Assembly: GCA_031255315.1 (NCBI GenBank)
Contig: JAIRSS010000039.1
Location: 1-6,031 of the forward strand
Length of the DNA stretch: 6,031 bases
Origin: Spirochaetaceae bacterium
GTDB lineage: Bacteria > Spirochaetota > Spirochaetia > Treponematales > Breznakiellaceae
Direction of reading: 5' to 3'
The notes under the pieces are model-generated. The model was not told the origin of the DNA. It ran no database searches and saw only the letters and a list, made by a program, of their open reading frames with translations. Made by a program: the position numbers and the translations under genes. The stretch's first letter is position 1. Each line of letters opens with the position of its first letter. Below, one piece after another: positions 1 to 6,031 of the stretch.

Positions 1-899
1 GGCAGCTTATCACCCGGATAGAACAAACCAATCTGGAAAACCTCGATTGCGATGTGGTCATCGAATACACCGATGATGAATTTGTCCAGCTTTGCGACAG
101 TTACAACCAACTGCTGAAACGGTTGAGCCATGCCCGCCGTCAGGAAGAACAGATGAGCCTGCTCCACCTCCAGGCGGAATTCGACGCCCTCCAGGCCCAG
201 GTTAATCCCCACTTTATCTACAATGTCCTGAACGTTATATCCCACCGGGGGGTGATCAATCATGACGAAGAGATCTGCGGCATCTGCGAAAAACTCGCCT
301 CCATGCTCCGGTATGCCGCGGGAACCAGCCAGCGGCTGGTAAGCATCCGGGAAGAGCTGGACTATATGGAGGACTACCTCTACCTTCTCAAAACCAGATA
401 CCGGGATAAACTGGAATATTTCATAGAGGTGGAAGAAACGGTTTTGGAACAGCGGATCCCCAAGATCGTACTGCAGCAGTTTATCGAAAATTCCATTACC
501 CATGGGTTTAAAAATTCCCCCCGGATCATGACCCTGTCGGTCCGGGGCTGGACAGCGGACGCTTACTGGTATGTGGAGGTACGGGACTCGGGCGGGGGAT
601 TTTCCGAGGCCGAAAAGACCGCCCTGGAAGAACGGATGGTGGAGATAAAAACCAAGGTTGGGGAGGCGAATTTAAATTTGGATTTCGGGGGGATGGGGCT
701 GCTCAACATATACACCCGGTTTTTGATCTTATTCGGGGACGATGTGATCTTCCGGCTTTCCAATACCGGTTCGGGAGCGGTGGTTACCATCGGCGCCAGT
801 TCCAGGACATGGAAGTCTTTTGAAACGGGTTTTGAGAAAAAACCCGCGGCGGCCGTCCGGAACCTCCGGCTGCCGGAGCCGGTAGGGCCGGAAGCTTAG
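1..899 (+). CDS. Sensor histidine kinase, LytS/YesM family (5' partial)
   Basis: This is the cytoplasmic C-terminal part of a membrane sensor kinase. The frame is open from base 3 to the TAG at 897-899, so the GTG at 54 is only an internal codon and the true start lies upstream of the window. Counting residues from that GTG, 1-25 look like the end of a HAMP linker (DDEFVQLCDSYNQLLKRL), followed by a short coiled coil. The His_kinase (PF06580-type) motif QVNPHFIYN places the phosphorylated histidine at residue 53 (bases 210-212). The HATPase_c domain has its N-box at FIENSITHGF (Asn146), the G1 box DSGGGF at 178-183 and the G2 box GGMGLLN at 212-218. All catalytic motifs are intact. About 30 residues of Pro/Arg-rich tail follow the ATPase domain. 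The missing N-terminus would be expected to hold transmembrane helices and an extracellular sensor. The gene lies two bases before a response regulator, so it is presumably its cognate kinase. The signal sensed cannot be read from this fragment. Confidence 0.94.
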   Translation, partial: QLITRIEQTNLENLDCDVVIEYTDDEFVQLCDSYNQLLKRLSHARRQEEQMSLLHLQAEFDALQAQVNPHFIYNVLNVISHRGVINHDEEICGICEKLASMLRYAAGTSQRLVSIREELDYMEDYLYLLKTRYRDKLEYFIEVEETVLEQRIPKIVLQQFIENSITHGFKNSPRIMTLSVRGWTADAYWYVEVRDSGGGFSEAEKTALEERMVEIKTKVGEANLNLDFGGMGLLNIYTRFLILFGDDVIFRLSNTGSGAVVTIGASSRTWKSFETGFEKKPAAAVRNLRLPEPVGPEA

Positions 900-901
900 G
901 C

Positions 902-2401
902 ATGTACCGGATAATCCTAGTGGAGGATGAACCCGCGGCGGCGGAAAACATCCACGACATCGTCCGGCTCTACTGCCCCCAATTTGAAATCATCGGCGGC
1001 GGGGACAACGGGGCCGCGGGGCTTGCCCTGGCCAGGCAGTACATTCCGGATCTGCTCCTTACCGATATACGGATGCCCATCATGGACGGCCTGGAATTGA
1101 TCACCTGCCTCCACGAGGAGATGCCCCAGGTAAAAACCATGATCCTCTCGGGGTACCAGGATTTCGAATATGCCCGGACCGCCCTCAAGCACAGAGCTGT
1201 GGATTATCTTCTCAAACCCATAAGTCCCCAGACACTGACGGCCGCCCTGAACCGGGTTATCCCCCTCCTCAACGAGACCAAAGCCGATCGGCTGCTGCCC
1301 CTGCTTCATTCTCTCATTACGAATGAACGGTCCCTCCTCACCGATAGACATCCTGACCGGGAGACCCTGAAAAAACACTTCCGCGCCCCGGAATATACCG
1401 TAGCGATCAGCAGAAAAAACGGTCTGCCCGGACGGTTTCGCCGTAATATGTTCCATACCCAATGCCGCGTTGACGGAGAGACTATTGATATATACGGACG
1501 GGATGAAATGGAGAGCCTCCATCTTGAGGCCGGGGACGCCATGTTGTCGCCGCCGGTTTTAGAAGGGGTACAGTGGCTGCACCGGGACGTACCGGGGTAT
1601 ACCACCACTGTGGTGTGGTACGACGTTTTTCCCATTGAGGAACTGCCGGGGATAATAAACGCCTTGTATGCCGTCCTGGACCGGCGTTTGGTAATAGGAA
1701 AGACCCAGTTTATTTCCGTGGGGGGACGGAATAGGAAACATACCATTGCGTACCCTCCTCCTGACGGGGAACTCAGACAAGGGCTGGGCTATTACCTCAA
1801 GGAACATAAAATCGAGTTTATCCGAACCCTGGTATTGGATCAGGTGAAGAAATGGGAAGCCCAGGGGCAGCCCCAATTATATATCGAAGAAATGCTGCGG
1901 CCTGTCTTTGAGACCCTGCGTCAGGAATTTGAAAATCCCGCCGGGGAGGAGGGGTTTGAATTTATGCTCGAGGACGCGTTTTTTTACGCCGCTTCCTGTG
2001 AGGAGCTCCGGGAGAGCCTGCTTTTTATTCTTGAAAAAATACTCCCTGGTTCCGGACAACGGATCAACAAGGTCGACACCCCTGAATTTTTCGCCCTTAT
2101 CCGGGAATACCTGGACGCCCATGTGAACGAACCCTTAAACCTGCAATCCCTGTGCCGGCATTTTGGAATCTCCCAAACCTATATGAGCCGTCTTTTCAGA
2201 AAATATACCGGCCTTTCCTTCATCAATTATCTGACCTCCCTGAGAATAGAAAAGGCCAAGGACTATCTGCTGCGTAAAGACGCCCTCGTCAAGGACGCCG
2301 CCGCCATGTCCGGCTTTACGGATCAGTTTTATTTCAGCCGGGTCTTCCGGTCCATGACAGGACAATCGCCGTCTGATTACATACGGCTCAATACAACCTG
2401 A
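902..2401 (+). CDS. Response regulator, YesN type (receiver + AraC HTH)
   Basis: This is a phosphorylation-controlled transcription factor. Residues 1-120 form a CheY-like receiver with acidic pocket E8/D9/E10, phosphoacceptor D55 in LLLTDIRMP, switch residue S83 and conserved K105 in LLKPIS. Residues about 397-495 form an AraC/XylS DNA-binding domain with two helix-turn-helix units, near 413-433 (LCRHFGISQTYMSRLF) and 461-482, ending with the typical GFTDQFYFSRVFR signature. The middle, about 125-395, is a long linker region that I cannot assign to a named domain, as is common in 450-550-residue YesN-type proteins. The ATG is two bases after the kinase stop and is preceded by GGAAG at 890-894, seven bases upstream, which supports this start and translational coupling. 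The pair should therefore be co-transcribed. By analogy with the family it probably activates carbohydrate uptake or degradation genes. Its target genes are not proven here, although a rhamnosidase gene converges on it. Confidence 0.95.
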   Translation: MYRIILVEDEPAAAENIHDIVRLYCPQFEIIGGGDNGAAGLALARQYIPDLLLTDIRMPIMDGLELITCLHEEMPQVKTMILSGYQDFEYARTALKHRAVDYLLKPISPQTLTAALNRVIPLLNETKADRLLPLLHSLITNERSLLTDRHPDRETLKKHFRAPEYTVAISRKNGLPGRFRRNMFHTQCRVDGETIDIYGRDEMESLHLEAGDAMLSPPVLEGVQWLHRDVPGYTTTVVWYDVFPIEELPGIINALYAVLDRRLVIGKTQFISVGGRNRKHTIAYPPPDGELRQGLGYYLKEHKIEFIRTLVLDQVKKWEAQGQPQLYIEEMLRPVFETLRQEFENPAGEEGFEFMLEDAFFYAASCEELRESLLFILEKILPGSGQRINKVDTPEFFALIREYLDAHVNEPLNLQSLCRHFGISQTYMSRLFRKYTGLSFINYLTSLRIEKAKDYLLRKDALVKDAAAMSGFTDQFYFSRVFRSMTGQSPSDYIRLNTT

Positions 2402-2500
2402 TCCGGGTTGCGGGGGACCCTTAAAACGACTCACCCCGCAGGAATTTTGCCCTTTACTTCATGTAATGTTTAAAATTTTCTTCTTAACTTGCTGACAGCA
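2402..2500. terminator. Convergent intergenic region with possible weak terminators
   Basis: This 99-bp gap separates two convergent genes. For the + strand transcript, tgcgggg (2409-2415) and ccccgca (2434-2440) form a perfect 7-bp GC-rich stem with an 18-nt loop, followed by a modest T-rich stretch (aattttgccctttac). For the - strand transcript, tgctgacagca (2490-2500) is a perfect 11-bp palindrome directly after the rhamnosidase stop. Another tight hairpin at 2502-2518 overlaps that stop. None has a classical run of T residues, so intrinsic termination is inferred from position and structure, not clearly shown. Confidence 0.4.
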
Positions 2501-5167
2501 CTACCCCTCCCAGGGGTACTCAAAGGCATAGCTCCCGGATCCCAAAACCGCGACGGCCCCGCCTTTTGCCGGCGCGAAAGCCACATCACCGATGGTCCCC
2601 GGCTCCGCTCCGGGCAGGGTGAGTTCCGCCTCGGTATTTACCGGCACGGTAGTGGTCAGATAGAAGCTGCCCTCCCGTATCTCCCAGCGCAGGGCGACGC
2701 GGCCGTAGACCGATTCGTAGCTTGTTTCCGCCCAGGTGATGCCGCCGCCGGGACAGGGCCGGAGGATGCTCCGGGCAAAGGCGGGTTTTTCCCTGTCCGT
2801 GTCCAGCCCGCCCAGGGCGCTGAACACCCAATCGCTCACCGCGCCATAGGCGTAGTGGTTGAAGGAATTCATGTCCGGGCTCCACATGGTCCCGTCGGGC
2901 TTTAAGCCGTCCCAGTGTTCCCAAACCGTGGTAGCCCCCTTGGTCACCTGGTAGAGCCAGGAGGGAAAATCTTCCTTCAAAAGAAGCTCGTAGGCCAGAT
3001 CGGCATGTCCGTTATCCGCCAGGACCTGGCATACAAAGGGGGTACCCACAAATCCGGTGGTCAAATGGTTGCGCTGTTCCGCGATCAGGGCGACTAAGGT
3101 ATCCACGGTACGCCGCTTATAAAGCTCCGGAACAAGGTCAAAGGCCAGGGAAAGGATGTGGGCGGTCTGGGTACGGACGGCAAGCCGCCCCGAGGGGGTG
3201 AAAAATTCCTTCCCATAGGCTTCCCCGATGTCCTCCCGCAGTTTCCGGTAGCAGGCCGCGTCTTCACCTTTGCCGAGGACAGACGCGGCTTGGGAGAGGA
3301 GGAACGCCGAGTAGGCGTAAAAGGCGGTGGCGGTCAGATCGTTGGGCGTAGCGCCGAAGTAGCTCCCCTCTTTGGCGTCCAGGGCAACCCAATCACCAAA
3401 ATGGAAGCCCGTGTTAAACAAAAGCCCGTCCTGGGCCACCCCGCGGATATATTCGACCCATTTTTTCATGGAAGGGTACTGTTCCTCCAGGATTTCCCGG
3501 TCCCCGAAATAGGTGTAGATGTTCCAGGGGATGATCACCGCCGCGTCCGCCCAGGCGCAGGCCCCCGCCTCCTGGGTTATCTTGTCATCCTTGCCGATGG
3601 TTTCTTTAAGGACATCGGGCACCACATGGGGAACCTGACCGTCGGGGAGCTGGCTTAGGGCCAGGTCCCGAAGCCATTTTTTGAAGAAAGGGGCGGTCTC
3701 CATAAAATACGCGGCGGCCCGGCAGAATATCTCCGCATCCCCGGTCCAACCCAGCCGCTCGTCCCGCTGGGGGCAGTCCGTGGGAATATCCACAAAATTG
3801 TCCTTCATGCTCCAGCGGACATTGCTGATGAATTGGTTGAGTTTCGGATAGGAACAGGAAAACTCCCCGGCGGAACGCATATCCGAATAGATGGCGACCG
3901 CCTCAAAATTATCCTTATCCACCACGCCGGGGTACTCATCCACGGCAATGTACCGGAAACCCTGGAAGGTGAAAAGCGGGCTGTAGGTTTCAACTTCGCC
4001 GCCCTTGAGGGTGTATTGTATAGTTTGCCGGGCGCTCCGCAGGTTTTCGGTATAAAAATTCCCCGCTGCGTCCAGGGTTTCGGCGTGGCGGATCGTCACC
4101 CGATCCCCGGCGCTGCCCTGAACCTTAAAACGCACCCACCCGGATATGTTCTGGCCAAAGTCGATTACCCGCTCCCCCCGGGGTGTGGTGAAAAAAAAAC
4201 GGGGTTTAAGGACCTCCTGCTCCTTCACCAGGGGGCCGTCCTGGGGCCGGAGAATCCCCGTATCAGCGCTTTCAACAGTAACGGGCTTCCACCCGGCTGC
4301 GGCACTGTGCGGCTGGTCCCAGCCGGGCTGTTCCAGCCGGGCGTCGTAGGTTTCACCGTGGTAGATCTCCGAATACAGCACCGGGCCCAGCGATCCCTGC
4401 CAGCTTGCGTCGGTGGGGATAATCTCCACCTTGCCGTCCTCGTACTCCACCCGTAGTTGGGCGATCACCGCGGTCTGTTTTCCGAAAACGTTCCGCTTGC
4501 CCACCCAGCCGGCAAGGTCTCCCTTGTACCAGCCCGGTCCAACCATCAGTCCCAGAACATTCACTCCGGGGGCCATCAGGTCCGTTACCTCATAGGTTTG
4601 AAAGAGGATCCGCCGGTTATATTCGGTCCAGCCCGGGGACAGCACCCCGTCCCCCGCCCGGCGGCCGTTCACCACAGCCCGGTATAATCCCTTGGCGCTG
4701 GCATAGAGCCGGGCGGACTTGATGCCGGCGGACAGGACAAATTCCTTCCGCAACAGGGCGCCTGCGGAAGACGCCCCGGCGTCTTTTCCCTCGGCGCTAA
4801 TAAACACGGCTTTCCATTCACCGGACGTAAGCAGGGTGGTTTCAAAAAAAGCGGTTTCGCTCCAGGGACTTTCCGTCTCCTGATTGTCCCATATCTTTAC
4901 CCGCCAAAAATACTTCTTCGACGACTCCAAGGGCAGAGCCCCTGACGCCGCGCCGTACCGTACCAGGTGGGATTCCCGGGACTGGACTTTCCCGCTTTGC
5001 CAGAGCGGTGAACCAAAGGTCCCGTCCGACGCAAGCTCCAGCGCGTAGGCGCTTTGTGTAACCCCCCGACCGCCGGATTCGATTTTCCAGCTAAACCGGG
5101 GCGTACCGGTAGCGACATCAACCGGATTTGTCCGGTATTCCACACGAATATCCCGCACTGTTATCAT
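2501..5167 (-). CDS. Alpha-L-rhamnosidase, glycoside hydrolase family 78
   Basis: This enzyme hydrolyses terminal non-reducing alpha-L-rhamnose from oligosaccharides or glycosides by an inverting mechanism. The 888-residue length is typical of multidomain GH78. In order: a fibronectin-III-like N-terminal domain (about 1-112, ending YFWRVKIWDNQ...SPWSE), Bac_rhamnosid_N beta-sandwich (about 145-310, with VNGRRAGDGVLSPGWTEYNR), a second beta domain (about 330-430, VIDFGQNISGWVRF), the alpha6/alpha6 catalytic barrel (about 432-785) and a C-terminal beta domain (about 790-880). The hallmark DCPQRDERLGWTGD starts at D464. Its E470 is the expected general acid, and D464 and D477 are expected sugar-binding acids. 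E750 in TTVWEHWDG is the expected general base. All are present. There is no signal peptide or membrane segment, so it should act in the cytoplasm on imported substrate. The ATG (5165-5167) has GGAGG six bases upstream, which fixes the start. Substrate linkage (pectin RG-I, flavonoid, exopolysaccharide) cannot be deduced. It converges on the two-component genes. Confidence 0.97.
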   Translation of the reverse strand: MITVRDIRVEYRTNPVDVATGTPRFSWKIESGGRGVTQSAYALELASDGTFGSPLWQSGKVQSRESHLVRYGAASGALPLESSKKYFWRVKIWDNQETESPWSETAFFETTLLTSGEWKAVFISAEGKDAGASSAGALLRKEFVLSAGIKSARLYASAKGLYRAVVNGRRAGDGVLSPGWTEYNRRILFQTYEVTDLMAPGVNVLGLMVGPGWYKGDLAGWVGKRNVFGKQTAVIAQLRVEYEDGKVEIIPTDASWQGSLGPVLYSEIYHGETYDARLEQPGWDQPHSAAAGWKPVTVESADTGILRPQDGPLVKEQEVLKPRFFFTTPRGERVIDFGQNISGWVRFKVQGSAGDRVTIRHAETLDAAGNFYTENLRSARQTIQYTLKGGEVETYSPLFTFQGFRYIAVDEYPGVVDKDNFEAVAIYSDMRSAGEFSCSYPKLNQFISNVRWSMKDNFVDIPTDCPQRDERLGWTGDAEIFCRAAAYFMETAPFFKKWLRDLALSQLPDGQVPHVVPDVLKETIGKDDKITQEAGACAWADAAVIIPWNIYTYFGDREILEEQYPSMKKWVEYIRGVAQDGLLFNTGFHFGDWVALDAKEGSYFGATPNDLTATAFYAYSAFLLSQAASVLGKGEDAACYRKLREDIGEAYGKEFFTPSGRLAVRTQTAHILSLAFDLVPELYKRRTVDTLVALIAEQRNHLTTGFVGTPFVCQVLADNGHADLAYELLLKEDFPSWLYQVTKGATTVWEHWDGLKPDGTMWSPDMNSFNHYAYGAVSDWVFSALGGLDTDREKPAFARSILRPCPGGGITWAETSYESVYGRVALRWEIREGSFYLTTTVPVNTEAELTLPGAEPGTIGDVAFAPAKGGAVAVLGSGSYAFEYPWEG

Positions 5168-5318
5168 AGGTATCCTCCATCAATGAGAATATCATACTGC
5201 CCTGGCGGTGGTTTGGGGATGGATAAATCAATACTCTTTCATAGACTAATCTAAAATATTCGCTGAAATACTTGTCCGCGGGAAGCTGGAATCCTTCCGA
5301 TTGGCCGATAATTTTGGC
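5168..5318 (-). other. Upstream leader of the rhamnosidase; no gene recognised
   Basis: This is the noncoding stretch between the palindrome and the rhamnosidase start. It is AT-richer than the flanking genes, especially 5190-5275, as expected for a promoter region. A TATGAT hexamer on the minus strand at 5191-5196 could serve as a -10 box, but I see no acceptable -35 at 16-18 bp, so no promoter is called. One minus-strand frame through about 5253-5327 reads like the C-terminal end of the DUF4445-type remnant described at 5407-5617 (for example QLPADKYFSEYF at 5253-5288). If so, the leader is partly built on old coding sequence. The frame continues past the rhamnosidase start in another phase and has no ribosome binding site of its own. 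Confidence 0.4.
5174..5178 (-). promoter_or_regulatory. Ribosome binding site of the rhamnosidase
   Basis: On the minus strand GGAGG lies six bases before the ATG at 5165-5167. It is a consensus Shine-Dalgarno at ideal spacing, and it selects this ATG over longer frames that read upstream. Confidence 0.85.
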
Positions 5319-5359
5319 CTTTCCCAAAACTGTGCGCTGCGCATACAGTTTTGGGAAAG
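5319..5359. repeat. 41-bp inverted repeat (hairpin), REP/MITE-like
   Basis: The 14-base arms ctttcccaaaactg (5319-5332) and cagttttgggaaag (5346-5359) are perfect reverse complements. Between them tgcgc-t-gcgca (5333-5343) is itself a perfect palindrome, and only TA (5344-5345) is unpaired, so almost the whole 41 bp folds into one long stem. Neither side has a run of T residues, so a classical terminator is unlikely. It lies between two minus-strand genes, about 150 bp upstream of the rhamnosidase start. It could be a REP-type or miniature mobile palindrome, a transcription attenuator or mRNA-stabilising hairpin, or an operator. A GGC on the minus strand flanks each side of the inner 39 bp, which might be a short target duplication. 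No second copy was noticed in the window. Confidence 0.75.
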
Positions 5360-5406
5360 CCTCATTTGATACAGTGTTTATTCATGGTCAGAATTGAGGA
5401 GCAATT

Positions 5407-5617
5407 TTACGGCGCTCCCAGGGCGCTGTTACCAACCTGGGAACCCCTAGGCAGCAACGCTTCAGGAATAAGTTCTATTCCCGCCGCGCTTTCCAGGTTG
5501 AGGTTGAAGCCTCCGGCTATGTAGAGGGTCTTACTGTCCCCGTAACCCAGACGGGCGTGGCGGAGCAGGGCGGACCCGCGCTGGTCAGGGCGTTTCGCCT
5601 CCGTGAGCAGGGACCGG
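5407..5617 (-). pseudogene. Remnant of DUF4445/RACo-type ASKHA protein C-terminus
   Basis: Immediately after the SEC-C stop, a minus-strand frame of about 70 codons ends at TAA 5407-5409. It contains TLYIAGGFNLNLESA, then GIELIPEALL and VGNSALGA. This matches the order and spacing of the C-terminal domain of corrinoid-protein reductive activators (RACo family, DUF4445), whose consensus as I recall it is roughly YIAGGFG..LN.E.A..IGLLP...VGN.ALAGA. Intact members are roughly 500-650 residues with an N-terminal 2Fe-2S domain and an actin-like ATPase core. None of that is present here, and no start codon or ribosome binding site belongs to this piece. Adding one base at about 5411 would continue the reading as VKLLLNSDHE (5381-5410), as intact homologues do after GNSALGA. 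That suggests a frameshift. I read it as a relic with no function. The family assignment is from motif memory. Confidence 0.55.
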
Positions 5618-6031
5618 TTACGCGCCGCAGCACTTCTTGTATTTTTTTCCTGAACCGCAGGGACAGGGGTCGTTGCGTCCGACCTTCGGTTCCGCCCGGC
5701 GCAGGGGTTCAAATTTTTCGTCATCGTCGTCATCATCGTCCCAGTCCGGGTTACGGGCTTTTAATTTATCCAGTTTTTTATCCAGTTCCCGCGTCATTTT
5801 TTCCGGATTATAAATACGCATCACCTCATCAAAAAATTTTTTATGCAATGCGTACAGATCAGGGTATTCCTTTTTCAGCCGAGCAAGCATAGGCCGGTAG
5901 GTATCCTTTTCCGAAAGAATGAGCCATTCCATAACGAGCTGTTGCTGCTGTTCTTCATCGGAATCAATCGCCGCCGCCAGGGTAAGCAGAAGATCGTGAA
6001 GCAGGCTGGAGAACCCCTTTTCCTTCAGCGT
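5618..6031 (-). CDS. SEC-C metal-binding motif protein (5' partial)
   Basis: This is the C-terminal 137 residues of a protein that enters from the right edge; the stop TAA is at 5618-5620. The frame is open to the window end, so the ATG at 5930-5932 is an internal methionine ([11 protein letters not shown]) and the true start lies outside. The visible part has a mostly helical region ([24 protein letters not shown], split here as [12 protein letters not shown] then [12 protein letters not shown]), then a charged helical stretch, a run of seven aspartates, and a terminal SEC-C motif [18 protein letters not shown]. The CPC...CC cysteines of this motif bind one zinc ion. In SecA the motif contacts SecB and ribosomes, but stand-alone SEC-C proteins are widespread and mostly uncharacterised, so no specific function is claimed. 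It is unlikely to be SecA itself, since the preceding sequence does not resemble the SecA C-terminal linker. The protein should be cytoplasmic. Confidence 0.88.
   Translation of the reverse strand, partial: TLKEKGFSSLLHDLLLTLAAAIDSDEEQQQQLVMEWLILSEKDTYRPMLARLKKEYPDLYALHKKFFDEVMRIYNPEKMTRELDKKLDKLKARNPDWDDDDDDDEKFEPLRRAEPKVGRNDPCPCGSGKKYKKCCGA

Noticed and set aside
917..1522. Open frame of 201 codons on the minus strand opposite the response regulator
   Set aside because: It lies entirely antisense to a gene with clear receiver motifs, shows no family features and has no ribosome binding site. It reflects GC-rich codon use.
3833..4456. Open frame of 207 codons on the plus strand opposite the rhamnosidase
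   Set aside because: It is antisense to the conserved GH78 coding sequence, with Pro/Gly-rich low-complexity translation. The frames at 2489-2905 and 3158-3658 are the same kind of shadow.
5191..5196. TATGAT as the -10 box of the rhamnosidase promoter
   Set aside because: No acceptable -35 hexamer occurs 16-18 bp upstream, so it was mentioned as a candidate only.
5118..5327. Possible small gene of 69 codons upstream of and overlapping the rhamnosidase start
   Set aside because: It has a TTG start inside the palindrome with no ribosome binding site, and its end overlaps the rhamnosidase out of frame. The first part is better explained as gene remnant.
5319..5359. Rho-independent terminator of the SEC-C gene
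   Set aside because: The stem is strong but no T-tract follows on either strand, and it lies about 260 bp beyond the stop codon.
5407..5736. Intact 109-residue protein starting inside the SEC-C gene
   Set aside because: Its first 40 codons are the SEC-C coding sequence read in another frame, and only the part after 5617 resembles a known family. It is a chance fusion of shadow and remnant.

Overview
The window holds four genes, a decayed gene remnant and a strong palindrome. GC-rich coding DNA with short AT-richer gaps and a YesM/YesN-type two-component pair beside a cytoplasmic glycoside hydrolase fit a fermentative, polysaccharide-using bacterium. My best guess is a spirochaete of the host-gut Treponema type, with a Paenibacillus/Lachnospira-type Firmicute as the alternative. 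This is inference from gene content only, with low to moderate confidence.

Layout. Positions 1-899 (+) encode the C-terminal part of a LytS/YesM-family sensor histidine kinase whose start lies off the left edge. Two bases later, 902-2401 (+) encodes its probable partner, a 499-residue YesN-type response regulator with an N-terminal receiver and a C-terminal AraC DNA-binding domain. A 99-bp convergent gap (2402-2500) carries hairpins. Positions 2501-5167 (-) encode a complete GH78 alpha-L-rhamnosidase of 888 residues with a textbook ribosome binding site and no signal peptide. Positions 5168-5617 contain no intact gene. They hold the leader of the rhamnosidase, a near-perfect 41-bp inverted repeat (5319-5359), and what reads as the C-terminal scrap of a DUF4445/RACo-type ASKHA protein, broken by frameshifts. 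Positions 5618-6031 (-) encode the C-terminal 137 residues of a SEC-C zinc-motif protein that runs off the right edge.

How they may work together. The kinase probably senses a sugar or a sugar-loaded binding protein outside the cell and phosphorylates the AraC-type regulator. Such pairs commonly switch on nearby oligosaccharide ABC transporters and glycosidases. The rhamnosidase would remove terminal rhamnose from imported oligosaccharides in the cytoplasm. The convergent arrangement makes it a plausible but unproven target. The SEC-C gene looks unrelated. I see no CRISPR array, tRNA, rRNA, transposase or clearly new multi-gene system. The least ordinary part is the palindrome lying within the broken gene remnant at 5230-5617.
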